A stretch of 64,000 nt of DNA from Pseudoalteromonas aliena SW19 (GCF_014905615.1 NZ_AQGU01000025.1:434001-498000); one strand, 5' to 3'; shown: positions 1-10,315, numbered from the stretch's first letter. Made by a program: numbers and translations. Notes: generated by a model not told the origin, from the sequence alone.

Positions 1-1871
1 GTGAGGACATCGTTATCGGCATCGGTTGCGGTTGCACTTACAGATACTGATTCACCTGCGTTGACTGTCACTGTACTTTGTACATTTAAAACAGGTTTGT
101 TATTAACCGGTTGCACAACGCCACCTAAACCATCATGCATTGCATTAAGAATATCGCCGTTATCGCCGTCGATTTCCCATGCAAATAAGCCGCCTAAGTT
201 GTACTGTTGAACATATTGGCCTTTTGCAATGACAGATTTAGCATTATCGTATGTAATAAGCTTTCCTGTTGAGCGATTCCACACATACGCGCCTTGAGCT
301 TGATCATCATAACCCACTTCAAAACCATTCACGCCCATGCCATCAGTACCAATCATGAAAGATTTAATGCCTTTGTAATCAATTACACCGTCTTCCCATA
401 CGCCCTGCGCGTTGCTTCCTTTTAATGGACCTGAGCCGGTTGCTGTCATTGGATTACCATCAATAGTGGTACCTGTTGGAAAAACCCCTTCCCAACCACG
501 GCCATACATTGCAGCGCCCACTACAATTTTTTTAGATGGTACATTTTGCGCTAATAATAACTGCACTGCGTTATCTGTTGTATATGCGGGGCCTTTACGT
601 GGCTCACCGCTTTCATCTAAGCCAGTGCCATTACATTCGCCTGCGCTAATATGCTCACCACAATAAAGTGCAGCTTGATGACCTGTTACGCCACTCCATG
701 CGCCGTAAAAGTCATAAGTCATCGCAAAAATGTAATCCATATACTGGCTAGCTGCTTGGTAATCAACGTCTTCAATTTTGTCATACCCTGCGCCAATGGC
801 TGATGTTAACTCGTAAGTACGGCCAGTTTCCGCTTCAAGTTGATCAAGCATGGCGCGCAGCTCTTGCATTAATGCCACATAGGCTGGACCATCATTTATA
901 GGATCGCCTATACTTTTATTTGCACCGTCACCTCCAGGGTATTCCCAATCAATATCAACACCATCGTAAAACTTCCATGTTTTTAAGAACTCCTCCATTG
1001 ATGCTACAAATATGTCCCTGTTGGCTTTATCAGTAAAACTAGAAAATGGATCTGATAGTGTCCAGCCACCCACCGAGGGTAAAATTTTCAGATCTGGGTA
1101 GCGCTGTTTAAGCGCCATTAACTGTGAATACGTACCACGGATTGGATCGTTTGCATCCACACCTGGTAATGCTTTTTGTACAGCGGCCCATGGGTCGTGA
1201 ATAACAACTTCAAAATCTTGTGTCCCTGCGCACGCTATCTCCAACGAGCGTTTAGGATTACCTGTCAGTGAGTCGTTTGGTCCACAAATTGGAATAAAGC
1301 CATATAGAATGTGACTTAGGTTTTGTGCGGGGATATTTGTTACATCAAAGTCACGCCCGTAAATGCCCCATTCAACAAAATAAGCACCGGTAACCAAATC
1401 TTGTTTAACACCAATGTCACGGTTATTTGAATTAACATTCATTGGCAGTGGCGCTAAATGAGATCCATCGGTATCGGCTATAACAATTGGTTTCCCTGCA
1501 CTGCGAGCACACGTAGTCCCTCCTTCACATAACTCAACGTACAATGTATGACGACCTGCTTTGTCATAAAGAAAAGAAATAGTCCCGGTCTTAGAACCTG
1601 CCGCAAGAGTACCTTCATTTACCAACATGTCATCAAAGTAAACTTTGTAACTATCACCACCGTCACCGCTCCATGCACTCCATTGAATATTGATATTCAC
1701 CTGCTCCACACGGGTAACAAGTTGTTTATATGATCCATTCCCCTCCAAATCCACTTCCACAAAAGAATATTGTTGCGGTTCCCAATTAATACTTGGTGTA
1801 GACGGTGCGGCAATCGCTGTACTTGAAAATAATACTGCACCAATGGCGGCTGTTAACTGTTTAATATTCAT
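1..1871 (-). CDS. chiA: GH18 chitinase, ChiA-like (3' end outside window)
   Basis: Secreted endo/exochitinase of glycoside hydrolase family 18. The frame opens at an ATG at 1871 and is still open at base 1, so about 623 residues are visible and the C terminus is missing. A signal peptide (MNIKQLTAAIGAVLFSSTAIA) is followed by an immunoglobulin-like N-terminal domain of the ChiA type (about residues 23-135), then the GH18 barrel with the signature DGVDIDWEYPGGD, whose catalytic Glu is near residue 310, and a PKD/Ig-like segment starting near residue 600. It is the last gene of a minus-strand cluster after the chiC-like chitinase and the LPMO. By analogy with related proteins the missing end probably carries a chitin-binding module; this is inference. 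Confidence 0.93.
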   Translation of the reverse strand, partial: MNIKQLTAAIGAVLFSSTAIAAPSTPSINWEPQQYSFVEVDLEGNGSYKQLVTRVEQVNINIQWSAWSGDGGDSYKVYFDDMLVNEGTLAAGSKTGTISFLYDKAGRHTLYVELCEGGTTCARSAGKPIVIADTDGSHLAPLPMNVNSNNRDIGVKQDLVTGAYFVEWGIYGRDFDVTNIPAQNLSHILYGFIPICGPNDSLTGNPKRSLEIACAGTQDFEVVIHDPWAAVQKALPGVDANDPIRGTYSQLMALKQRYPDLKILPSVGGWTLSDPFSSFTDKANRDIFVASMEEFLKTWKFYDGVDIDWEYPGGDGANKSIGDPINDGPAYVALMQELRAMLDQLEAETGRTYELTSAIGAGYDKIEDVDYQAASQYMDYIFAMTYDFYGAWSGVTGHQAALYCGEHISAGECNGTGLDESGEPRKGPAYTTDNAVQLLLAQNVPSKKIVVGAAMYGRGWEGVFPTGTTIDGNPMTATGSGPLKGSNAQGVWEDGVIDYKGIKSFMIGTDGMGVNGFEVGYDDQAQGAYVWNRSTGKLITYDNAKSVIAKGQYVQQYNLGGLFAWEIDGDNGDILNAMHDGLGGVVQPVNNKPVLNVQSTVTVNAGESVSVSATATDADNDVL

Positions 1872-1897
1872 ATTTTTCTCTCATTTTGTTACAAAGG

Positions 1898-1967
1898 CGT
1901 GTTGATTTTAAAAATTAAAATTTGTTCTTTTAGGGGGATTTAATCCCTTCCTAAAAAAGCAACACGC
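1898..1967. repeat. Short inverted-repeat element between LPMO and chiA
   Basis: The arms GCGTGTTG (1898-1905) and CAACACGC (1960-1967) are exact inverted repeats. Between them lie GATTTTAAA, AAATTTGTTC and TAGGGGGATTTAATCCC. The same words in the same order occur at the ends of the 17242-17558 and 15226-15403 elements, so this looks like a miniature relative. It sits in the gap between the LPMO stop and the chiA start and could also act as a transcript hairpin. Confidence 0.5.
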
Positions 1968-2007
1968 TCTTGTGTTTTTAATAAACGCGAACTAAAAAAT
2001 TAGTGTG

Positions 2008-3603
2008 TTAAAGCTTGGCCCACACACTGGCTTGCCCAGGTGTATCACCTTGAGTCCACCATTTAGCGCGATAACCTTGGTTTTGAAAAATCACTTCGTC
2101 GCCACCTTGGTAGGCTTTACCTGCTTTCCATAAATTGCTTTGCTCTGGTGATGTTTCACCTTCCCACGCATTTGATTCATCGGGTTGTTGCTCTTGGTTC
2201 CACCACTTAGCGGTATAAACAACGCCTTGATAAGTGACCTTATCGCCAGCTTGATATACTGCGGAGGCACTCCACTTAGGAGCATCAGAATCGACAATTG
2301 TGCTATCGTTAATGGTTACTTTAAAACGCACTTGAGTGGTTAGTTCACCGTCGGATACCGACACTGAAACCGTATAGTCCGTATCAGCTGTTACCTCGGG
2401 GGCGTTGAGTTCAATATTTGCATCCCCGCCGCTAAAACTAAGCGGGGCTGGCACTGACCAATTATAAATAAGCGTATTTTTTTCATCGTCAAACGCATGT
2501 AAATGCACTTTTTTTGAGGTGTTTTCATCAATGGCTAAGTCAGCAGGAGCATTAACAATCGGTGCCGTATTTGTTGGTGAGCTTTGCACACTTAAGGTGT
2601 AGGTATAGTCAGCATTGCTGCTATAAACTTGATTAATTAAGGTGTCAGAATCATTAAATACAATATCGCCAGCTTCGTTTTGTACCCCGATTTGCATTAA
2701 ATGTGCATAATCAAGATTAAGCTGTGCTGCTAATGTTTGTTGCCAGCTGGCACTATTTTGAGCCGTTACTTTAAATTGTTGATTAATAACTTCTTGGCCA
2801 CTTTCGTCAAACAAACGTGCCCAAACAGTATCCCCCACCATTGCAGTTTGACCTTGACGTACAAAGTAGCCAACACCACTCCATTGACTTGGTTCAACGG
2901 GTGTTGCATCGCTTATAATATTAATGTCGCTACAGTTATAAAAACCTTCGCCAGCTTGATCTACACGCTGCCAACGGCTGTATAAAATGGCATTGCCACT
3001 GCGACCTTGTGGAATTGCAACATTCATTTCATAGTAACGGTTACCTTGGGTACCTTTAGTGAAATCAATGTTACTGTGCTCTTGCACCAGTTCCAAATCT
3101 GCCCACGTCAACACATCAGTGGCAGCATTAAAACTCGGCTTGGTTAAATAAAACTGCCAAAAACTTGGGTTGTGAGGGGTTGTGGCAAGGTAACGTATTT
3201 TTACTTCGCCATTAGCGTTAGGCACAATATCGCTGCGTTGCCAGTGTGGCGATGGTAAATCCATACCGCGTTTTTCATTATCGCCACCAGCGCACAATAA
3301 CCCATTGGGTACTTTTTCTTCAACCGCTGCTTGATTAAGGTAATCGGGAGTATTGACAGAAAATTCAATATCTTGAACAAACTGAACTGTCCCTGATTCT
3401 AAAAATGCTGCACGACATGCTAGATTTGGAATCGCGCTGCCATCAGTTGGCCACCAATAACCTGCATCAGCTTTACAAAATGCTTGCCGTGCTTTTGGGC
3501 TATCCATGTAGCCATGCGCAGTAACCTGAGCAGGCATGATTGCAAGCAGTACACAGCTTGAAGCTGCTGAGAGCGATAGAGTTTTAAATTTAATTAATGT
3601 CAT
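2008..3603 (-). CDS. cbpA: Chitin-active AA10 lytic polysaccharide monooxygenase with two CBM5/12 modules
   Basis: Copper enzyme that cleaves crystalline chitin oxidatively and so opens it to the flanking chitinases. The signal peptide ends in VTA, leaving His as residue 1 of the mature protein (HGYMDSPKARQAFC). The second histidine-brace residue is in PSPHW, near residue 120. An Ig/PKD-like linker region follows (about 350-430), then two C-terminal CBM5/12 modules, each with the AKWW motif (YTAKWW and YRAKWW). An upstream TTG at 3618 is possible, but the ATG at 3603 has AAGGA seven bases ahead, so it was chosen. The gene is the middle member of chiC-LPMO-chiA, all on the minus strand. The name cbpA follows common use and is not certain. 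Confidence 0.93.
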   Translation of the reverse strand: MTLIKFKTLSLSAASSCVLLAIMPAQVTAHGYMDSPKARQAFCKADAGYWWPTDGSAIPNLACRAAFLESGTVQFVQDIEFSVNTPDYLNQAAVEEKVPNGLLCAGGDNEKRGMDLPSPHWQRSDIVPNANGEVKIRYLATTPHNPSFWQFYLTKPSFNAATDVLTWADLELVQEHSNIDFTKGTQGNRYYEMNVAIPQGRSGNAILYSRWQRVDQAGEGFYNCSDINIISDATPVEPSQWSGVGYFVRQGQTAMVGDTVWARLFDESGQEVINQQFKVTAQNSASWQQTLAAQLNLDYAHLMQIGVQNEAGDIVFNDSDTLINQVYSSNADYTYTLSVQSSPTNTAPIVNAPADLAIDENTSKKVHLHAFDDEKNTLIYNWSVPAPLSFSGGDANIELNAPEVTADTDYTVSVSVSDGELTTQVRFKVTINDSTIVDSDAPKWSASAVYQAGDKVTYQGVVYTAKWWNQEQQPDESNAWEGETSPEQSNLWKAGKAYQGGDEVIFQNQGYRAKWWTQGDTPGQASVWAKL

Positions 3604-3620
3604 TATTTTATCCTTCAAAA

Positions 3621-3659
3621 GACTTTAGGCAGAGGAAAATTGTTCCTCGCCTCTAAAGC
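3621..3659 (-). terminator. Imperfect hairpin between chiC-like gene and LPMO
   Basis: CTTTAGGCAGAGGAA at about 3623-3637 pairs imperfectly with TTCCTCGCCTCTAAAG at about 3643-3658. Read on the minus strand it lies just after the chitinase stop and ahead of the LPMO ribosome-binding site. The T run is weak (TCTTTTG), so partial termination or an RNA-processing hairpin is more likely than full termination. Confidence 0.45.
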
Positions 3660-3667
3660 GGTTTTAT

Positions 3668-6600
3668 TTACAGACTACAACGTTTGATCCAATCAGCCGT
3701 AGCGCCTGGCTCAGACGTGGTCCACCATTTTGCTTTAAAAACCGAATTTTTATGGGTCATTAAATCGCCACTGGTGGCATGGCTTGGGTTTCCTGCCCAA
3801 TCTTTCTGTGGAAAGTTTGGGTAAACTGGAATTGATGACACAGCAACACCTTCACATGTGCCTGAGTTGCTTGGCTCACTCGTATTACCTGCTGTTGCCG
3901 TTGGGAGTTGCGGGTACTCAAATTTGAATGCGTAAACGTTGCTATCTTTTTCAATAGTAAAGTTACTTGGGCCTGTAATGGGCATGTAATACATCACTTG
4001 TGCGTTAACGGTGGCGCCTGCACTAAAGTCTTTTGGTATATCGCCCCATTCATTATTAAGAGTGATAGAAAAGCGGTGAAACTCATTTTCAAAACCACCT
4101 ATATTGTTGCCCGCTGTATTTGAGCCGTTTACTTCGACTGCCATACCCAGTTTTTCTTGGGCATTCCAGTTTGATTTAAAAATAGCTGAGGTTGATACAG
4201 GTACATCAAATGATATTTTTGCACCACTTAAATCAATTGATGAGTTATTAGTAAATGAAAAGGTAGGACTTATCGGGTAATTATCATCCCCCACAGGAAA
4301 GTTATTCGCTGCAAACGTTATATCAACCGACTCTGTTGGCACTGTAAAACTTGGGTTGCCGCCATGCACATTATATACAACACCACTTTGGTTAAATTTG
4401 TCATACGCAAGAGACGTAAGCGTCGCCCCCATGAAATATTCATTTTTTTGTGAGTCGTAATCAAAATCGCCTGCAAGCTCCCAAAACATGATGCCGCCTA
4501 AGCCATTATTGATCACGTAGTCAACTTTAGCCGTCATCGATTCTTCGTCTTCGATTGAAAGAAATACTTTTTTATCTGCATTCCATAACCAAGGCGCAAT
4601 GGCAACGTTGTCGTAGTAGCGTGTATAAGTGCCCGTTAATTTATCTTCTGGGTTAGTATTGGGCGTTAAACCATACGCACCTAAATACGAAGGGGTTATT
4701 CCACGTTCGAGGTTTTTAGCATGCCAAAGTGGGTTTGAACCTGCGGGCATTTCTTGGCCTGCATCATTTTTATCATGCCAAAGATTATCTATGCCTAACG
4801 CACCATCTCCACATTTGTTTTTTTCACCCACACCGGTGCCAGGCGAACAATTGGCTTGATTAGGTAAAGCAGCTTGCCCCCATAAGCCATTAGTTCCACC
4901 ACTTACATCTTTAAATCCCCGAGTGTAGTAAGGTAAACCAATATTGATACGACCCGCTGACATGGCACCACGAAAATAACGCACAGCCCAATCTGTATTT
5001 AAATAGCCAATACCTTCAAACTCTTTGGTGCCATACACATCCCATTGAGTTAACTCTGAATCTTGACCGGTATCAAACAAGGCTGCGTTATGACCAACAT
5101 GTGAGTTCCATGCACCGTGTAGGTCATAAGACATGATATTGACATAATCGAGGTATTTGACCGCTTGGAATGTTTCCATACCACGCAGTAAATAACCTGA
5201 AGAAGGGGATGCTATTGTTAAGAGGTAATGTTTACCTGCTTTTTCGCCAGCGCGGTCGAGTGCTTCGCGTACTTTTTTCATTAGCACTTGATATGACGCA
5301 TTTAAACCAGCGCGGCGTGCATTTGAAATAGGGAAATCATCAGGATGGCCTGAATCTTTCATTGATGAAGGATATTCGTAATCGATATCAACACCATCAA
5401 AACCATACTTTTCTATAAACTCAACGGTGCTTTGCGCAAATGCATTAATACCTGAATGATTCACCGAACCATCAGCAAGAGTTGTCATGGTGTAAAATCC
5501 ACCACTTGCAACGCGGCCTGTGCTATCAAAGTAACCGCCAGTTTCTGCCCAGCCTCCAACAGACACTAACGTTTTTACTTGTGGGTATTGTTTTTTGTAT
5601 TTATTTAAAAGATTAAAGTGCCCCTTATACGTAAAACTCGGATCCATTTCAGCTCCGACCACACCGGGCCATTCCATGTTTGTTGCTGGATTCCCTTGTG
5701 CAGCTGGGTCGCCAATTGACACTTTATTGTTTATATCAACATGTGCAAATGCATAGTTGATATGAGTGATTTTATCCCACGGAATGTCGTTCACTAAATA
5801 ACGTGGCTCACCATTTGCGCCATTACGCCAGCTAGTAAAATAACCGATTACGCGCCGAGGATGATCCTCCCCCATAACCTCTCGTCCCTGGGCATCATAC
5901 ACAGTACAATAAGGGGTATTCACACCTTGGGTTTGATATAAACCCTGGGGTTTGCACTCATCAACGCCGTCACTGGGAGTCCCCTCTTTCGCAACTGTTA
6001 ATATCTTTGTTGCTTGTGAGGTCGCGCCTTCGTTATCTGTTACCGTTAGTGTAAAAGTCACATCTCCACTTGCTGTTACTTGGTGTTCATAACGACTTGA
6101 TGGTGTATTTGCTTGGTATACATCACTGCCATTGACTGCAAAATTAAGCTGCGTTACTTGGCCATCATCGTCAGTACCTGAGAGCTCAAACACAACACGT
6201 GAGCCAACAACAAGTGGATCTGATGAGGTGCTAAAAGAAATAGTCGCCATGGGTGGTTGATTTGTAGGTTCAACCACAACATCGTTAACATTAACGGTGC
6301 TGGTAACTTGACTCGACTGCTGTCCTTTATCATCAGTTGCCACTGCACTTATTTGATGCGTTCCCCCTATTGCTTGCCAACGAGCGCTATACGGAGCAAT
6401 GCTATCGGTTGTGATCAGGGATCCGTCAACAAAAAATTTAACATGATCAATTGTGCCATCTGTATCTGTCGCTTCAGCCAAAATGACAACGTTGTCTTTA
6501 ATGGTAAATTGAGAATCATTTGAGGGGGTTAAAATAGAGACTACAGGCGCATCATTGACAACGCTGTCACACGCACCTAATTTAATCCATTCTTGCCACT

Positions 6601-6814
6601 CACCAGCATTTTCAACAGGGTTAGACTGTGTCCACCACTTTGCTTGGTACGCATTACCTTGCGCTTTAACTTGGTTACCCTGAGTATGGGTTTGGCCTAA
6701 TTGCCATGTATCTAATGCATTGCAATCAACTGCCGCATGTGCGCTCAAACCAATAATACCCAGTGACAATACACTTAGTTCAAAGGGGGTTTTAATCATT
6801 TTACGTAAGTTCAT
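3668..6814 (-). CDS. chiC: Multidomain GH18 chitinase, ChiC-like
   Basis: Large secreted chitinase of about 1048 residues. Order of domains: signal peptide (ending AHAA), N-terminal CBM5/12 (about 25-75, YQAKWWTQ), an Ig-like domain (about 85-170), a PKD-like domain (about 185-275), the GH18 catalytic domain with DGVDIDYEYP and the catalytic Glu near residue 480, a ChiC-type beta domain (about 820-970), and a C-terminal CBM5/12 (FKAKWWTT). A GTG at 6844 is in frame, but the ATG at 6814 has GGAGG five bases upstream and gives a clean signal peptide. It is the first gene of the chitin cluster. CBM modules at both ends suggest action on insoluble chitin. Confidence 0.94.
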   Translation of the reverse strand: MNLRKMIKTPFELSVLSLGIIGLSAHAAVDCNALDTWQLGQTHTQGNQVKAQGNAYQAKWWTQSNPVENAGEWQEWIKLGACDSVVNDAPVVSILTPSNDSQFTIKDNVVILAEATDTDGTIDHVKFFVDGSLITTDSIAPYSARWQAIGGTHQISAVATDDKGQQSSQVTSTVNVNDVVVEPTNQPPMATISFSTSSDPLVVGSRVVFELSGTDDDGQVTQLNFAVNGSDVYQANTPSSRYEHQVTASGDVTFTLTVTDNEGATSQATKILTVAKEGTPSDGVDECKPQGLYQTQGVNTPYCTVYDAQGREVMGEDHPRRVIGYFTSWRNGANGEPRYLVNDIPWDKITHINYAFAHVDINNKVSIGDPAAQGNPATNMEWPGVVGAEMDPSFTYKGHFNLLNKYKKQYPQVKTLVSVGGWAETGGYFDSTGRVASGGFYTMTTLADGSVNHSGINAFAQSTVEFIEKYGFDGVDIDYEYPSSMKDSGHPDDFPISNARRAGLNASYQVLMKKVREALDRAGEKAGKHYLLTIASPSSGYLLRGMETFQAVKYLDYVNIMSYDLHGAWNSHVGHNAALFDTGQDSELTQWDVYGTKEFEGIGYLNTDWAVRYFRGAMSAGRINIGLPYYTRGFKDVSGGTNGLWGQAALPNQANCSPGTGVGEKNKCGDGALGIDNLWHDKNDAGQEMPAGSNPLWHAKNLERGITPSYLGAYGLTPNTNPEDKLTGTYTRYYDNVAIAPWLWNADKKVFLSIEDEESMTAKVDYVINNGLGGIMFWELAGDFDYDSQKNEYFMGATLTSLAYDKFNQSGVVYNVHGGNPSFTVPTESVDITFAANNFPVGDDNYPISPTFSFTNNSSIDLSGAKISFDVPVSTSAIFKSNWNAQEKLGMAVEVNGSNTAGNNIGGFENEFHRFSITLNNEWGDIPKDFSAGATVNAQVMYYMPITGPSNFTIEKDSNVYAFKFEYPQLPTATAGNTSEPSNSGTCEGVAVSSIPVYPNFPQKDWAGNPSHATSGDLMTHKNSVFKAKWWTTSEPGATADWIKRCSL

Positions 6815-6844
6815 TTGATCCTCCGTTAAAAACTCAATTAACAC

Positions 6845-7180
6845 TTAATTTACATCTTAGTTTCTAAAAGTAGCATAATCTACTCGTTCGTCAACAACTA
6901 CAAACTGAACACGTGAGCAAAAAACAACCTCGAATGTAATCAAAAATAATGTAATTTAAAATTAATTACGTTCTTTATCATTATATAACAACGATTTAGT
7001 ATCTATATTAGGTAATTTTTGTGGGGAGATATTAATTTGAAATTAACAGAAAATTTACTATGGAGGAGGTAGATAGTAAGCAGTTTTTCAGATTATTACT
7101 TCTGCCGATATAACTTATTTTTCAGTTGCGCTTTGCTTTTAGAATTAAAGCTGCGTGACCCTAAAAAGGTAAATCTCTTT
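6845..7180. other. Gene-free AT-rich stretch between protease terminator and chitin cluster
   Basis: This stretch holds the possible chitin-cluster promoter near its left end and otherwise AT-rich sequence without a credible reading frame. No repeat family member was recognised. It probably contains the regulatory region for chitin induction, which cannot be resolved from one sequence. Confidence 0.5.
6867..6894 (-). promoter_or_regulatory. Possible sigma-70 promoter of the chitin cluster
   Basis: On the minus strand TTGACG (6889-6894) is followed after 16 bases by TACTTT (6867-6872), about 50 bases ahead of the chiC-like start. The -10 match is modest. This is a pattern match only; no regulator site was recognised. 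Confidence 0.3.
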
Positions 7181-7182
7181 TA

Positions 7183-7209
7183 AAATATAAAGCCCAGCAA
7201 AGCTGGGCT
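7183..7209 (-). terminator. Rho-independent terminator of the S8 protease gene
   Basis: AGCCCAGC (7191-7198), loop AAA, GCTGGGCT (7202-7209). On the minus strand the stem is followed by TTTATATTTT. It lies 26 bases after the protease stop codon. Confidence 0.85.
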
Positions 7210-7234
7210 CAAATAACTTACAAAATGTTAAATA

Positions 7235-9748
7235 CTAATCAAATGAAACTGTAATTGTGTTCGAACACACATTTTGGGTTACACAAAGTTTATAATCGTA
7301 TGTTGGCAATGTTGCTTTGCGTACATGGTCACGGTATCTGCCGCTATCAGATGTAGTATCCACTAGCTCGCCATTTCGATAAACGTCTAGTGATTCGGCG
7401 CCAACGCTTTCCCAGCTAAGCTCTACACGCATCGTATCTAAGCGTGATTTGTTTGCTCGTTTTAAGCTCAACTCAATGTCGACATTACTAACAACTACTG
7501 TTTGTGTTGAGGTGTCTGTATTGCCTTCACTGTCTGTTACTGTCAGTTCAACTGTGTAACTACCTGGCTCTGAGTAAGTATGTACAGGTCTAGGATCGGC
7601 AGACGTTGCACCATCACCAAAGTTCCAACTCAATTGTGTAATATCATTATTTACGTCACTACTTGTATCAACAAACAAAGCTGTTAACCCTTGCGTATCA
7701 ACAGTGAAGTCGGCACGTGGCGGTTGCGAGCTTACTTCGCCAAGCGCACTAAAAGTAAGTGACCACGTGTTAATGTTACCCGTGTCAGCAGCGCCAGTGT
7801 CAACTACATTGAGTGTCCAATCCCCTGTCGCTACTTCTCCGTTAAACGCATCAGATGTAAAGCGCTTAACAATATCGTCATTACCTCCGCCAATATTACT
7901 TTGTAATGTCACTTCACTGCCTTGCGCTGAAATGAGTTTTACAACTAAATCACCCGAATAAGTGTGGGTAATATCTACATTAGCAGCAGTGCCAAATATT
8001 GTGAGCTCATCCGCTACATTAATAACGGAACGTGCACCTTCTGGAGAATTATCAGGAATGGCTACACTGTCATCATTACTGTAAGTAAAATCATTTAAAC
8101 CAGCAGGTTGAATCATTAACTCGACGGTTTTAGTTTTCACTAGCTCGCCTGACGTAGCGGTAACGGTAAACTCATACTCACCCCATGGGGTATCGTTTGT
8201 TGTTTCAACATTGAGTTCAACGTCGTCACCCGGATTTGCCGTTGTGCGACTAAGAGAAACACCTTCTAAAGACGATGCTAAATCGAGTGTTACTTCTGAA
8301 TCCCATCCCGCTATTGAACCTATCGTGAATGTATAATTTGTAGTGTCACCAGCGGTGATCTGTTGTGATTGTGGTGTGACAGAAAGCTTAAAGCCAGGAG
8401 TTGGATCTGCATCAACAAGCGCTTGGTGTACATTTAGGCGTGTACCTGCAACAGTTTTACCTTGTAGTGCCGTATTTGCGTCACCGCTATTCATTAATAG
8501 CTCTTTTAATTCTTGCGTTGTTAAATCTGGATTAATAGATAAAACAAGTGCTGCAGCACCCGCAACATGTGGTGTTGCCATTGAAGTACCCGAGTATGAC
8601 GCGTACGAATTACCCGGTGTTGTAGATAAAATAGCACTGCCTGGGGCGCCCATATCTACACTGGTTAAACCCCAGTGCGAAAACCACGAAATGCCATCAG
8701 TCTGATCTGTACTTGCTACAGACAATACACTCGCATTTTCATAATTTGATGGGTAATGTGGATTAACATCATTATCAATAGTATCGTTACCTGCCGCCGC
8801 GACAAACAATAATTCTGCAGCTTCGCTTGATGCTATTGCATCAGCAAGTGCTTGGCTATAACCACCGCCGCCCCAGCTATTATTTAATACGCGTAAGTTA
8901 ACGCCGGAGTTTTTAAGTCCCACCATATAATCAATACATTTAATTGCGTCTGAAGATGAACCACTACCTTGTGCGTCTAAAAACTTACAACCAACAATCG
9001 ATACTTCTTGGTTTACACCCACAATGCCTGTTGCGTTATTTCCGCTTGCACCAATAGTGCCCGACACGTGTGAGCCATGTCCTTCGTCATCCATTGGGTC
9101 GCCACTGTTAGTAATCGCATTAATACCATGAATGTCATCAATATAACCATTTCCGTCATTATCAATACCATCTCCTGCTATTTCGGCTGTATTTACCCAC
9201 ACATTGCTTGCAAGATCATTATGGGTATAATCTACCCCCGTATCTATAACCCCAACAACTACATCGCGGCTACCCGTAGAAATTTCCCATGCCTCTGGCG
9301 CATCAATATCAGCATCAACAGTGCCGCCCGTTTGTCCTTCATTATTTAAGCCCCAAAGCTCATCAAAACGGGGGTCATTTGGCAAACTTGCAATGCTTAC
9401 ACGATAATCTGGTTCAACATATTCAATAGCTTGGTGCGTTTTTAACAGTTTAATAGCGTCTTTAGTACTCATGCCTGATATTTTAAATTTAGCAAGTCGA
9501 CCAGACAGTAATGATGTATAGCTGTCGTCAACTTCATCGTTATTCAAATCAGTAATTTTAGCTCTAACCAAGGTTCTTGCTTGTTTACGCATTTGAGGCG
9601 AAGCATTTTTTTTGTATTTAACAATCAGTGAGTCGCTACTTGAAGCAACTTGTTGAATCGCACCTGCATCAGGCAGTTTTGCAGCAGCTAAACAAGGTAA
9701 TAATGCAAGTGTAATAATAGATAATTTTGTTTTCATTGTTCTATCCAT
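7235..9748 (-). CDS. Secreted subtilisin-like (S8) serine protease with P-domain and PKD domain
   Basis: Extracellular peptidase of about 837 residues. A signal peptide (to about residue 23) and an inhibitory propeptide (about 38-117) precede the S8 domain. The catalytic triad is visible: Asp169 in VIDTGVDY, His224 in GHGSHVSG and Ser389 in GTSMATPHVAG, with the oxyanion Asn in AAAGND. After this come a proprotein-convertase P-domain (about 560-680), a PKD domain (about 690-765, WNFGDG) and a C-terminal fibronectin-like domain. The start may be the ATG at 9748 or the one at 9736; neither has a strong ribosome-binding site. It is transcribed alone, between the chitin cluster and the divergent curlin gene. 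Its likely job is nutrient proteolysis, for example of protein-coated chitin; that is inference. Confidence 0.93.
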   Translation of the reverse strand: MDRTMKTKLSIITLALLPCLAAAKLPDAGAIQQVASSSDSLIVKYKKNASPQMRKQARTLVRAKITDLNNDEVDDSYTSLLSGRLAKFKISGMSTKDAIKLLKTHQAIEYVEPDYRVSIASLPNDPRFDELWGLNNEGQTGGTVDADIDAPEAWEISTGSRDVVVGVIDTGVDYTHNDLASNVWVNTAEIAGDGIDNDGNGYIDDIHGINAITNSGDPMDDEGHGSHVSGTIGASGNNATGIVGVNQEVSIVGCKFLDAQGSGSSSDAIKCIDYMVGLKNSGVNLRVLNNSWGGGGYSQALADAIASSEAAELLFVAAAGNDTIDNDVNPHYPSNYENASVLSVASTDQTDGISWFSHWGLTSVDMGAPGSAILSTTPGNSYASYSGTSMATPHVAGAAALVLSINPDLTTQELKELLMNSGDANTALQGKTVAGTRLNVHQALVDADPTPGFKLSVTPQSQQITAGDTTNYTFTIGSIAGWDSEVTLDLASSLEGVSLSRTTANPGDDVELNVETTNDTPWGEYEFTVTATSGELVKTKTVELMIQPAGLNDFTYSNDDSVAIPDNSPEGARSVINVADELTIFGTAANVDITHTYSGDLVVKLISAQGSEVTLQSNIGGGNDDIVKRFTSDAFNGEVATGDWTLNVVDTGAADTGNINTWSLTFSALGEVSSQPPRADFTVDTQGLTALFVDTSSDVNNDITQLSWNFGDGATSADPRPVHTYSEPGSYTVELTVTDSEGNTDTSTQTVVVSNVDIELSLKRANKSRLDTMRVELSWESVGAESLDVYRNGELVDTTSDSGRYRDHVRKATLPTYDYKLCVTQNVCSNTITVSFD

Positions 9749-10315
9749 AGTTGGGTTAGCTCAGTTTCACTAAGCAAGGTGCTTTTACTACTTCAAGTAC
9801 AAGGGATCACGTGGCAAGTTATTAGAAAACTACTAAATGCCAAATTAAACAAGATAAAAAGTTTAGACAAAACAAAAAATCATTATTTTTGACTGAAATA
9901 CTTATCAAAAAAACAGTAAAGACAGTCTTTTTAATGAAATGAATACTAAAACACCTCATTGCACAGAGTCATTACTTTTTACTGCTTTTTAAAATACACT
10001 TAAAAAAAATACACAATAAAAATTCAACTCATTGAAAAAAAAGGCTTAATTATTTGGTAAAAAAAGATGATTTAAGAATGTGAAATTCTATGTAGAGTTA
10101 ATACGACGTTGCGAGGTTACATAAAGTCGCATTAGTTAAAAAACAACGATGTTTGGTATTTATTCCTTTCAATTATCAATAACGCTTTACCTACTTACAA
10201 AGTAAATCAAGCGGATCACAAAACTTTATATCAGCACGGCATGCTGAAACACCAAGTACCTTATAAAACCTATAACATTTAAGGTATTTGATTTTACTAT
10301 CTCAAGGAGAAAATA
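9749..10315. promoter_or_regulatory. Divergent intergenic region, protease / curlin gene
   Basis: This AT-rich 567-base region holds the promoters of two divergent secreted-protein genes. A short dyad (TACCTT near 10257, AAGGTA near 10282) flanks the likely -10 area of the curlin gene, and AAGGAG precedes its ATG. No gene of more than a few codons is visible. It is the expected place for binding by the CsgD-like regulator, which is inference. Confidence 0.5.

Noticed and set aside
8343-8705. 120-residue plus-strand frame inside the S8 protease
   Set aside because: It lies fully antisense to the catalytic domain, has Cys/Ser-rich shadow composition and no ribosome-binding site.
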